Shown: piece by piece, positions 9,006 to 16,920 of the stretch
Layout of the letters: each line of letters begins with the position of its first letter
Numbering within the stretch: the stretch's first letter is position 1
Source: DATARR01 sp034666985
Lineage (GTDB): Bacteria; Acidobacteriota; Thermoanaerobaculia; Multivoradales; UBA5704
Direction: 5' to 3'
DNA length: 64,000 bases
Assembly (NCBI GenBank): GCA_034666985.1
Contig: JAXDKS010000047.1
Coordinates: forward strand, 62,001-126,000
The notes under the pieces: model-generated
Told to the model about the DNA's origin: nothing
The model's database searches: none
Seen by the model: the letters and a program-made list of their open reading frames with translations, nothing else
Made by a program: the position numbers and the translations under genes

Positions 9006-9583
9006 GCCTCCTCCCCCGGGTAGTCTTCCTCAAGGGGAAACACCTCGACCGCCCGGTAGCGCGCTCCCTTGGGCGACAGCTTGCTCTCGAAGAGGACGCC
9101 GTGATTGGCCACGAACGGCGGCCCTATCGGTCCGGTGAAGGCGTTAGTGAATTTCTCGATGGCGTCCCGCCGCCAGGGGTCGGGGCAGCGGGCCAGGGTG
9201 GCGTGCGGATGGTACGGACGCTTCTCGGGCTCGAAGCCCAGGGCCTCCACCGCGGCGCTGGTGACGTCCGACTGGAGCACCAGCAGCTCGGGGGGCGACT
9301 CGACGCCCACCCACGCCACCTTGGCGGGACGGCCCGGCGGAAAGGTGCCGCCACCCGCGAGACGCAGGGGGAGAGGGGAACAGCGGGCGAAGGCCGCGCG
9401 CAACCCGGCGGCCAGGGTCGGCACCCGGGCCTCATCGGTCTCGCCGAGGAACAACAGGGTCAGGTGCAGGTTGTCCACGTCCACCCAGCGGGCCCGCGGC
9501 AGACGGTCGCGCACGCCGTCCACCCGGCGTCGCACGTCGCGCCGGGACGGCTCGGGGATCTCGATGGCTACGAAGAGCCTCAT
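9002..9583 (-). CDS. thpR: RNA 2',3'-cyclic phosphodiesterase (2H superfamily)
   Basis: A 193-residue ThpR/LigT-type 2H phosphoesterase that opens 2',3'-cyclic phosphate RNA ends. The two signature motifs are HLTL in the first half and HATL in the second (YHPHATLARC), and the N-terminus MRLFVAIEIPE is typical. The ATG at 9583 overlaps the cinA stop as ATGA. Linkage to cinA is common in bacteria. Confidence 0.93.
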   Translation of the reverse strand: MRLFVAIEIPEPSRRDVRRRVDGVRDRLPRARWVDVDNLHLTLLFLGETDEARVPTLAAGLRAAFARCSPLPLRLAGGGTFPPGRPAKVAWVGVESPPELLVLQSDVTSAAVEALGFEPEKRPYHPHATLARCPDPWRRDAIEKFTNAFTGPIGPPFVANHGVLFESKLSPKGARYRAVEVFPLEEDYPGEEA

Positions 9584-10839
9584 GGCGCGGCCACTCCCGC
9601 GGCCAGCAGCCGGCGGCGCAGCATCTCCAGGGCGATCTGGGCCGAGAACCGGCGCACCCGGTCGCGATCTCCCGGCAGACGGATCTGGCGGTGCTCCACC
9701 TCGCCGTCCCGCGGCCCGGCCACGGCGATGTGGACGGTGCCCACCGGCTTCTCCGTGCTGCCGCCGCCCGGCCCCGCGATGCCGGTGATGCCCACCCCCC
9801 AGTCGCTCTTCAGCACGCGCCTGACGCCCTCGGCCATGGCCCGGGCCACCGGCTCGGAGACGGCGCCGTGCTCGGCGATCATCACGGCGGGAACCCCCAC
9901 CAGCTTCGTCTTCAGCTCGTTGCTGTAGGTCACGGCGCCGCCCAGGAAGTAGTCGCTGCTGCCGGCGACGCTGGTGATGCGCTGCGAGAAGAGCCCGCCG
10001 GTGCACGACTCGGCGGCGGTGAGGGTCGTGCCGGCGGCACGCAGCAGGTCCCCCACCACGCTCTCCAGCGTGTCCTCCTCGCGGGTGGTGAACACGGCGT
10101 CGCCGGCCAGCTCGGCGAGACGGGCCACCATGGCCTGGAGCCGGGCCCCGCGCTCGGGCTCGGGGCCCTCGGCCGTGGCCTGCAGGCGGATCTCCCCGGC
10201 GTTGGCGAGGATGGTGATGGCCTCGCGGCCGAATTCGTCATAGGCCGGCGCGATGCGCTCCTCCACCACCGACTCGGGGAGCCCCGCGATCTTGAGCACC
10301 GCCATCTCCCGCGCGATACCGCCGGAGCGAGCCGCGAGCCATGGCTCCAGGGCGGACTCCATGAGGCCGTCCAACTCGTTGGGAACGCCAGGGAAGAGGA
10401 ACAGTGTGGAGCCGCCGCCCTCGATGCGCAGGCCCGGCGCCGTACCCCGGGCGTTGGGGAGTACCTCCGCCCCTTCCACCACCATCGCCTGCCGGCGGTT
10501 GACCTCAGGCATGCGCCAGCCCAGGGACTGGAAGCGGCGCTCGAGAGTGGCCACGACCTCGTCGTCCTGATGGAGACTCCGGTCGAGCGCGGCGGCCACG
10601 GCCTCCCGTGTCACGTCGTCCGCCGTGGGGCCGAGGCCGCCGGTGACGAGGATGAGGTCCACCCGTCCCAGCAGGGTGCGCAGCTCAGAGGCGATCTCCT
10701 CCTCCGAGTCGCCGATCACGGCCTTGCGCCGCAGCTCGACGCCGTAGCGGGCGAGGAGACCCGTCAGGCGCAGGGAGTTGGTGTCCAGCCGGTCGGTGCC
10801 CAGCAGCTCCGACCCCACGGCGAGGATGGCGGCCTTCAT
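9580..10839 (-). CDS. cinA: CinA family protein (nicotinamide-nucleotide amidase type)
   Basis: A 419-residue two-domain CinA. The N-terminal MoCF/COG1058-type domain contains the SELLGTDRLDTNS start and the VTGGLGPTADDVTRE motif. The C-terminal PncC-type domain has ESCTGGLFSQRITSVAGSS and TGIAGPGG. Such proteins deamidate NMN and hydrolyse ADP-ribose in pyridine nucleotide recycling; the name 'competence/damage inducible' is historical. The ATG is at 10839, 21 bp after the phosphorylase stop, and the gene runs directly into thpR. Confidence 0.94.
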   Translation of the reverse strand: MKAAILAVGSELLGTDRLDTNSLRLTGLLARYGVELRRKAVIGDSEEEIASELRTLLGRVDLILVTGGLGPTADDVTREAVAAALDRSLHQDDEVVATLERRFQSLGWRMPEVNRRQAMVVEGAEVLPNARGTAPGLRIEGGGSTLFLFPGVPNELDGLMESALEPWLAARSGGIAREMAVLKIAGLPESVVEERIAPAYDEFGREAITILANAGEIRLQATAEGPEPERGARLQAMVARLAELAGDAVFTTREEDTLESVVGDLLRAAGTTLTAAESCTGGLFSQRITSVAGSSDYFLGGAVTYSNELKTKLVGVPAVMIAEHGAVSEPVARAMAEGVRRVLKSDWGVGITGIAGPGGGSTEKPVGTVHIAVAGPRDGEVEHRQIRLPGDRDRVRRFSAQIALEMLRRRLLAAGVAAP

Positions 10840-10860
10840 GCCGGGATGATAGCGCAGGCC

Positions 10861-12144
10861 CTACGGCAACCGGGCGGGGATCAGCACCGGCGTCTCCCCC
10901 TCTTCGGCGACCGTGAAGCACCCCGCGAACAGATCAGCCAGCCGGTCGTCCTCCCGCCGCAGATAGACGCGGGCGAGCTCATCCCCCTCCCGCACCTCCT
11001 GACCCAGGCGGGCCTTCGTCTCCAGCGAGATCCCGAAGTCGATGGCGTCCTCTGGCCGCACCCGGCCGCCTCCGGCCTCCACCAGCAGGAGACCGAGCTG
11101 GCGCACGTCCACGGCCGCGAGCCGGCCCGGACGCTTGGCCAGGAGAGGCTTCTCCACCGGCGCCAAAAGAAATTCGGGCTGCCGCAGCCAGGCCGGGTCC
11201 GCACCCTGGAGGGCCGCCCACTGCTCGCAGCGCTCGCGGGCGCGGCCCGAGGACAGGGCATCCGCCATCTGTGACCGCTCGACCGGCTGCCCCACCAGAC
11301 GGGAGACCTCCTCGCCGAGAGCGAAGGTGACCGTCATGAGATCCTCCGGTCCTTCGCCGGCCAGGCAGTCGAAGGTCTCCATCACCTCCGCCGTGTGCCC
11401 GGCCCAGCGGCCCAGGGGCTGGCTCATATCCGTCACCAGGGCCGAGGTGGGCGTGCCCAGAGCGCAGGCGATCTCCACCAGGCCGCGGGCCAGCTCCACC
11501 GAGCGCTCGAGCTCGGGGAGAAAGGCGCCGTTGCCCGTCTTGACGTCGAAGACCACGGCCGCCGCTCCCATGGCGAGCTTCTTCGACAGGATGCTGGCGA
11601 TGATGAGAGGGGTGGAATCGACCGTGGCGGTGGTGTCCCGCAGGGCGTAGAGGCGCCGGTCGGCCGGGGCGATCTCCGCCGTGGCGCCGCCGATGGCCAG
11701 GCCGCAACGAGCCAGGAGGTCCAGGCAGCGGGCACGGCTGAGATCGAGGCTCAGGCCCGGGATGCTCTCCAGCTTGTCCGTCGTGCCGCCGGTGTGGCCG
11801 AGACTGCGGCCGGTCAGCATGGCCACCGGCACGCCGCAGCTCGCCAGCAGGGGCGCGAGGACCAGCGACACCTTGTCGCCCACGCCGCCGGTCGAATGCT
11901 TGTCGCACAGCCGCGGCAGGTCCCGCGCGAGGTCCCAGCGCTCGCCCGACTCCTGCATGGCGACCGTCAGGGCGCGGGTCTCGGCGGAGTCGAGGCCGCG
12001 GATGGCCGCGGCCATGAGGAAGGCGCCGAGCTGCCCCTCGCTCCAAGAGCCGTCGGCGGCCCCCCGCGCGACCGTGCGGATCTCCTCCTCGGAGAGCCGC
12101 ATCCCGGCACGCTTGCGCTCCAGGATACGGTACGGCAGGCTCAT
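10861..12144 (-). CDS. deoA: Thymidine/pyrimidine-nucleoside phosphorylase
   Basis: A 427-residue pyrimidine-nucleoside phosphorylase that cleaves thymidine or uridine with phosphate for nucleoside salvage. The family signature TGRSLGHTGGTTDKLE and the phosphate/nucleoside site KHSTGGVGDK are intact, as are SKKLAMGAAAVVFDVKTGNG and the C-terminal domain. Sequence alone does not separate DeoA from Pdp, so the symbol is provisional. The ATG at 12144 lacks a strong Shine-Dalgarno sequence. The gene sits 35 bp downstream of the TPR gene stop. Confidence 0.92.
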   Translation of the reverse strand: MSLPYRILERKRAGMRLSEEEIRTVARGAADGSWSEGQLGAFLMAAAIRGLDSAETRALTVAMQESGERWDLARDLPRLCDKHSTGGVGDKVSLVLAPLLASCGVPVAMLTGRSLGHTGGTTDKLESIPGLSLDLSRARCLDLLARCGLAIGGATAEIAPADRRLYALRDTTATVDSTPLIIASILSKKLAMGAAAVVFDVKTGNGAFLPELERSVELARGLVEIACALGTPTSALVTDMSQPLGRWAGHTAEVMETFDCLAGEGPEDLMTVTFALGEEVSRLVGQPVERSQMADALSSGRARERCEQWAALQGADPAWLRQPEFLLAPVEKPLLAKRPGRLAAVDVRQLGLLLVEAGGGRVRPEDAIDFGISLETKARLGQEVREGDELARVYLRREDDRLADLFAGCFTVAEEGETPVLIPARLP

Positions 12145-12179
12145 GACGCTCGGCGCGAGATGGGGATCAACCGGCGGGA

Positions 12180-12959
12180 TCAGCCGGGGAAACCGGGAAG
12201 ACCCTGGAGACCGCCGGGCGCGCCCGCGCCGGCGCGGGCCGGATCGAGAGCGCTCACCTTCTGCTGCGCTTCCGTGCGGTAGGGAGACTGGGGGAACTCG
12301 TCGAGGATCCGCTGGTAGGCCTGGGCTGCTTCCTGGGGCCGCTTGACCTGCTCCAGGGCCGCCCCCAGCTCGTGCAGCAGGACGTCCTGCGGCAGCGGGG
12401 TGTCGCCCTTCTCCAGCATGGCCCGCAGCTCCTTGACCACCTCCTCGGACTTGCCCTGCTGGCGGTCGAGGTGGAGCAGGTTCAGCCGCGCCTCGGCGGC
12501 CAGCATGTGCTTCGGATGGTCGTCGGCGAAGTCCTGCCACAGCTTGCGGGCCTCGGCGAGCTTGCCCTCGTCGGCGGCGATCTGGGCCAGGTAGAGGCCG
12601 GCGACGTCGCCGGCGGTGGAGCCGTAGTCGTTGCGGACCTTCTCCAGCGCCTTCTTGGCCGCGGCGCGGCGCGCCTCCTCGCTGGGGAAGCTCGGCGTCG
12701 CCGGATCGTTCGGATTGGCGCCGGTGGCCACGACCGGGGCCTGGAACACCTTGACCGCCTTGGCCAGGGCCTGCCCCGCATCCTGCGCCTGATGGGAGCG
12801 CCAATAGTAGATGCCCACACCGAGCGCCACCAGCAGCAGCACGCCCACCACTGCATAGAGGATGGACCGGACGTGGCTCCCTGCGTATTCGACGCCCCGC
12901 CCCATGGCCGAGGCGAAGTCGTCGTGCTTCATATCCTTGCGGGTCAAACGTTGATTCAT
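12180..12959 (-). CDS. TPR-like membrane-anchored protein (YfgM-like)
   Basis: A 259-residue protein with one N-terminal membrane helix (SILYAVVGVLLLVALGVGIYYW, about residues 34-55) after a short cytoplasmic start, then about 180 residues of TPR-type helices facing the periplasm (AEARKLWQDFADDHP, EAAQAYQRILDEFPQSP). This matches the YfgM/tetratricopeptide_4 family, chaperone-associated proteins of the Sec translocon. The C-terminus ends in a short Gly/Pro-rich tail. The ATG at 12959 is chosen because GGGAG stands 7 bases upstream; the frame is open 10 codons further but without a better site. It is probably the first gene of the minus-strand housekeeping operon. Confidence 0.82.
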   Translation of the reverse strand: MNQRLTRKDMKHDDFASAMGRGVEYAGSHVRSILYAVVGVLLLVALGVGIYYWRSHQAQDAGQALAKAVKVFQAPVVATGANPNDPATPSFPSEEARRAAAKKALEKVRNDYGSTAGDVAGLYLAQIAADEGKLAEARKLWQDFADDHPKHMLAAEARLNLLHLDRQQGKSEEVVKELRAMLEKGDTPLPQDVLLHELGAALEQVKRPQEAAQAYQRILDEFPQSPYRTEAQQKVSALDPARAGAGAPGGLQGLPGFPG

Positions 12960-13054
12960 CGACAAACTCCCGAAAAGGGTCTTCTCCAAGGGACGGGCAC
13001 CGGATGGGGGCCCAAGGGTCCATCGCTACACGAAGCCGGCATCATACCAGAGGA

Positions 13055-13150
13055 GAGAATGGCGTCCAGACCCGGGGGGAGCAGACGGTACTCCGTAAAA
13101 GGGTCGACGGTCTGGTAAAGGCGACCGTCCGCATACCAGAGACTCAGCGG
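13055..13150 (-). pseudogene. Decayed copy of the pbpC 3' end (BiPBP_C fragment)
   Basis: Read on the minus strand, this stretch encodes LWYADGRLYQTVDPFTEYR, which matches VWYVDGRPYQTVDYPYTTR at the C-terminus of the intact pbpC at 14208. At DNA level 13103-13139 and 14316-14352 agree at 32 of 37 positions, and four of the five differences read A here against G in pbpC. Flanking sequence no longer aligns well and there is no start codon, so this is a relic. The rpn gene lies between the relic and the intact copy. Confidence 0.75.
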
Positions 13151-13187
13151 ACGGGACCATTGGCGGCCAGGATCGGCCCGGGACCGG

Positions 13188-14147
13188 CTAACCGCTGAAG
13201 ACCTCCGCAAGGCTCTCAGCAGTTGGAAAGCGGTCGATCCAATCCAGGAGGAGATCGGCATCGGCTGCGGCTATCCGGTCGCGGGTGGCCCGGTCAACCG
13301 GACCGAACCGCTTTTCGAGCAACCGCAGCAGAGCCTTGGCCTCTCCTTCCTGCCGGCCTTCCTGCCGGCCTTCCTGCCGGCCCTCTTCACGTACTTGCTC
13401 GTTCCAGGAGTCAATTCGTTCGGCGAGCATCGGTTCAAGCTCCTCTAAAGTCAGTCGCCTTGGTATCTCGTCCTTAGTTTCCTCCAGCCGGGGCAGGATC
13501 ACCTCTGTGAGCCAGCCCTCGAACGCACGACGCAGCTCCGGCTCTTCGGACCCCACGTGCGCCTGAAGACGGGCCACTCCAACCCGAACGTCCGCCCAAC
13601 TCGCGCTCCGTTCCAGGCGGAACAGGTCCGCCACCGGACTCTCCTTCTCCCCAAGCTCCTCCGCCGCCTCGTGGACCAGCTTGTACCGCAGATGCGGTAC
13701 GTACGCTTCAGCCGAAGGATCGAAGCGCTCGATCAGCTCGGCCAGATCCAGGGGCGTCCCCCACGAGCCCAGTCCATTGTAGATCACGATCGGGATCACC
13801 AGCGGCAACCGGCCCGACGGCGGCAGCCGCCCCTCGGCGATCAGTTGCTCGTAGAACATGCCTATGTAGGTCATCAGGCGCACCGGCATATAGCGATCCG
13901 GCCGGGACTGGAACTCCAGGAGCACGTAGACGTAGACCAGGTCGCCCGAGTCCCGCCGGCGGAATTTCCAGATGACGTCGCTCTCCCGGTTGCGCCGCGT
14001 CTCGGAGACGAAGGAGGCGTTGACCCTCTCCGCCGAGGCGAAGTCGAGGAGCTTCACCCACTCTTCGCCGATCATCTCGCGCAGGAGGTCGCACACCATG
14101 CGGGCATGGGAAAAGAAAAGACGGTAGCTGAGGTCGTGCTGTCCCAA
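13188..14147 (-). CDS. Rpn family PD-(D/E)XK nuclease
   Basis: A 319-residue member of the Rpn/YhgA (Transposase_31) family, Mg-dependent DNA endonucleases that promote RecA-independent recombination and in some cases act in defence. The N-terminus GQHDLSYRLFFSHARMV is diagnostic. The nuclease core shows Asp57 (SDVIWK) and Glu78-Phe-Gln80 (LLEFQS). The C-terminal third resembles DUF4351 and contains four EGRQ/EG repeats encoded by a 12-bp tandem repeat at about 13344-13385. The start is a TTG at 14147 with GGGGA upstream; homologues start at this point. It is a single gene with no operon partner, wedged between pbpC and a pbpC relic. Confidence 0.88.
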   Translation of the reverse strand: MGQHDLSYRLFFSHARMVCDLLREMIGEEWVKLLDFASAERVNASFVSETRRNRESDVIWKFRRRDSGDLVYVYVLLEFQSRPDRYMPVRLMTYIGMFYEQLIAEGRLPPSGRLPLVIPIVIYNGLGSWGTPLDLAELIERFDPSAEAYVPHLRYKLVHEAAEELGEKESPVADLFRLERSASWADVRVGVARLQAHVGSEEPELRRAFEGWLTEVILPRLEETKDEIPRRLTLEELEPMLAERIDSWNEQVREEGRQEGRQEGRQEGEAKALLRLLEKRFGPVDRATRDRIAAADADLLLDWIDRFPTAESLAEVFSG

Positions 14148-14207
14148 GAGAATTTATCCCCGGGAGAGCATACCAGATGATGGGAGGGATTCTGCGGCAT
14201 CGACCCC

Positions 14208-16652
14208 CTACTGCACGATCACCCGCACCTCCGGCGACCCCTCCGGAGTGAACGGCACTCGCACCTGGAAGGTGTGCTCGCCCGGCTGGAGGCGCCAGCG
14301 GGTGGTGTAGGGGTAGTCGACGGTCTGGTAGGGGCGGCCGTCCACGTACCAGACGACTTGGCGGACGGGCGGATCGACGACGACGGTGAGGGCCACGGTG
14401 GATAGATCGAGGGGGGTCTCGGGATCGCGCAGCAGGCGGACCTTGTGCTCGGGCGAAGTGATGCGGAGCCGGACAGGCCGGTTGGAAGCCAGCATGGGGC
14501 CAGAGGCAATACCTACGGGCGGCGCCTGGCCGGGACGGAGGAAGCTCACCTCGTCCGGCGGGTGCGGGAGGCTTGCGGCGAGCTGCCAGGCGGCGTAGCG
14601 CGGGGGCAGGGAGACGAAAGTGCGGACCTCAATCTCGGAGCGCGGAGTATCCGCTGTGGCGAGCAGGCCGTTGCGGCGATCGATGGCGCGGAGCTGATGG
14701 GCGGTGCAGTCGTCCGTGGGCTCCTCTCCCGGACGGAACCACTCCAGGAAGACCTGCTCACAGGCGGCGCCGGCCCGGGCGCCGGTCAGGGCGCAGACCC
14801 GCACCGGCCGGTAGCCGCGAGGCGGCGGGAAGGAGAGGTCGTCGAAGCCGTCCATCTGGTCCTGGTGCAGCACGGTGAGCACCTGCTGCACCAGCTCGGC
14901 GGCCGAGAGGTAGCCGGAGAGCCGGTTCATGGGACGGAAGGCGGGATGCCCGACCCAGGCACCCACGAGGTAGCGGCTGGACCAGGCCACGGCCCAGGCG
15001 TCACGGAAGGAGGTCGAGGTGCCGGTCTTCACCGCCACGGGGAAGCGGTACTCCTCCGAGCCCATGCGCGGGAAGGTGGGCAGGCGCGCCTGCGGATCGG
15101 AGAGGAAGAGGGCGATCTGCCGCGCCGTCTCCTCGGAGACGATGCGCCGCGGCGGCGGCAGCTCCTGCCCGGGATGCCAGCGGAAGCCGGAGGTCCGGCC
15201 ATCCCCCGCCAGCACCAGGTAGGCGCTCATCATCTCCTCCAGCGTCACCGGCAGGCCGCCAATCGCCAGGCCCAGCCCGTAGTGCTCCGAGGGCACGCTG
15301 CCGTCGGTGAGGCCGAGATCGCGAAACAGGCCGTAGCCCTGCTCCATGCCGAGGCGCGTCAGGAGGTCCACCGCCGGCACGTTGCGCGAATTGGCGAGGG
15401 CGACGCGCGGCAGCAGCGGACCGAGGAACAGGTCGTCGGCGTTGGTGATGCCGCCCGGGCCGCGCTGGAGGTCGTCGAGGACGGTCGAGGGACGGATGAC
15501 GCCGCGGTCGAGCGCCAGGGCGTAGAGAAAGGGTTTCAGGGCGCTGCCCGCGGAGCGGCGGACGCGGGTGTAGTCGATCGAACCGGCCGTGCCCGGATCG
15601 AAGTAGCCGGCCGAGCCCACCCAGGCGCGCACCTCGCGGCTCGGCAGGTCGATCACGATCACCGCGGCATTGCCGGCGCCGCGGTCCGCCCAGCCGCGCA
15701 CCGCCCGGTCGGTGAGCCCGGAGACCTGGCGCTGGAGGTCGAGATCGAGAGTGGTCCGCACCAGCGGCTCCAAGTGCCGTTGCTTCGCTTCCTCGGTGAG
15801 GAGTGACTCCAGGCGGAGGACGGCGTGCAGCGACTCCTCCGCCCGGCGGCCCTTCCAGGGGATGCGCAGTGCCGTGAGCTGGCGCTGGGCGAGCTCCAGC
15901 TCGGCCGGAGAGAGAACCCCCTTGGCAGCGAGCGAGCGCAGGGCCCGCTGGCCACGGTCGACGGCACGGCTCCGCCCCGCCGGCGTGTACACGTTCATCT
16001 TGCCCGGCGCCTGGGGGATGCCGGCCAGGAAGGCGATCTCGGCCCAGGAGAGGTCCTCGACCGGCTTGTCGAAGTAGCGCCGGGCGGCGTAGGCGATGCC
16101 GTGGATGCGATTACCGTAGGGCACGATCCGCAGGTAGTGGCGGAGGACCTCCTCGCGGCCGTAGCGCGTGGTGAGGAGGACGGCGGTGAGCGCCTCGGTA
16201 GCCTTGCGCAGGTAGCCGCGGTCCCCCGGGCTCTGCATGCGGGCGATCTGCATGGCCAGGGTGGAGGCCCCGGAGATCCGCTGGCGGCGCCGCAGGTTCT
16301 GGAGCACGGCACGCGCTACCGCCCGTGGATCGACGCCGGGATGGGAGTCAAAATGCCGGTCCTCCAGCGCCAAGGTGGCAGCGATGACCCGCGGCGGCAA
16401 TTTCTCGACCGGCCAGTAGCCCAGCTCGCCGTCCGCCGGCGCTCCCACCTCGCCGAGGAAACGGGCCTGCCGATCACGCAGGAGGAAAGTGGGCGACGGC
16501 GCCTCCAGACGGGCGCGGAACAGGGCGACGAGGACGAAGGCGATCCCCAGGAGGTGGACGGCCACCACCGCGGCCACGAGGGCGCGGAGAGCGAAGCGCC
16601 GGCGGTCGACGCGATGCAATCGACGGCGCCAGAGGCGGAAGAGGGATTTCAT
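14208..16652 (-). CDS. pbpC: Penicillin-binding protein 1C
   Basis: An 814-residue class A-type PBP. A signal anchor at about residues 21-46 precedes a GT51 glycosyltransferase domain (EDRHFDSHPG with the catalytic Glu; GASTLAMQIAR). The transpeptidase domain has Ser370-x-x-Lys373 (SALK), an SRN triad and KTGTS, so both activities look intact. The last ~90 residues are the PBP1C-specific C-terminal domain (BiPBP_C), ending in VWYVDGRPYQTVD and a short beta tail. PBP1C is often encoded beside bacterial alpha-2-macroglobulin, as here, and the pair is thought to guard and repair the cell wall. The gene is 268 bp downstream of the macroglobulin gene, and that gap holds a large inverted repeat. 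Confidence 0.95.
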   Translation of the reverse strand: MKSLFRLWRRRLHRVDRRRFALRALVAAVVAVHLLGIAFVLVALFRARLEAPSPTFLLRDRQARFLGEVGAPADGELGYWPVEKLPPRVIAATLALEDRHFDSHPGVDPRAVARAVLQNLRRRQRISGASTLAMQIARMQSPGDRGYLRKATEALTAVLLTTRYGREEVLRHYLRIVPYGNRIHGIAYAARRYFDKPVEDLSWAEIAFLAGIPQAPGKMNVYTPAGRSRAVDRGQRALRSLAAKGVLSPAELELAQRQLTALRIPWKGRRAEESLHAVLRLESLLTEEAKQRHLEPLVRTTLDLDLQRQVSGLTDRAVRGWADRGAGNAAVIVIDLPSREVRAWVGSAGYFDPGTAGSIDYTRVRRSAGSALKPFLYALALDRGVIRPSTVLDDLQRGPGGITNADDLFLGPLLPRVALANSRNVPAVDLLTRLGMEQGYGLFRDLGLTDGSVPSEHYGLGLAIGGLPVTLEEMMSAYLVLAGDGRTSGFRWHPGQELPPPRRIVSEETARQIALFLSDPQARLPTFPRMGSEEYRFPVAVKTGTSTSFRDAWAVAWSSRYLVGAWVGHPAFRPMNRLSGYLSAAELVQQVLTVLHQDQMDGFDDLSFPPPRGYRPVRVCALTGARAGAACEQVFLEWFRPGEEPTDDCTAHQLRAIDRRNGLLATADTPRSEIEVRTFVSLPPRYAAWQLAASLPHPPDEVSFLRPGQAPPVGIASGPMLASNRPVRLRITSPEHKVRLLRDPETPLDLSTVALTVVVDPPVRQVVWYVDGRPYQTVDYPYTTRWRLQPGEHTFQVRVPFTPEGSPEVRVIVQ

Positions 16653-16688
16653 GCCGCTTTGGACATCCTTGCCAGTTGAGGCGGTATT

Positions 16689-16880
16689 CGCTTCGAAGCC
16701 TCACCCCCAGCCCCTCTCCTGGGGGGAGAGGGGGGACTTGGCTGAAAGGGTGGAGCTTGTAGGGTGTGCTGTGCGCACCACGAACGGTGACGGTGCGCCC
16801 AGCGCACCCTACGGCAATCCCGCTTGCAGGAGACACCCCTCTCCCCCCGGGAGAGGGGCTGGGGGTGAGGCTTCGAAGCG
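16689..16880. repeat. Nested palindromic element with perfect 31-bp arms
   Basis: Bases 16689-16719 and 16850-16880 are exact reverse complements (31 of 31). Inside them a second inverted pair lies at 16759-16779 and 16792-16812 (arms containing AGGGTG and GCACCC, one or two mismatches). Each outer arm can also fold locally (CCCCTCTCC paired with GGAGAGGGG). The element fills the gap between the macroglobulin and pbpC genes and could act as a transcription attenuator. Its sequence type (CCTCACCCCCAGCCCC) resembles dispersed intergenic palindromes known from several phyla. It has no coding capacity I would defend. Confidence 0.9.
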
Positions 16881-16920
16881 CACGCCGCCACAACAGCCAA
16901 GGACAGCATGGACAAGCTTT

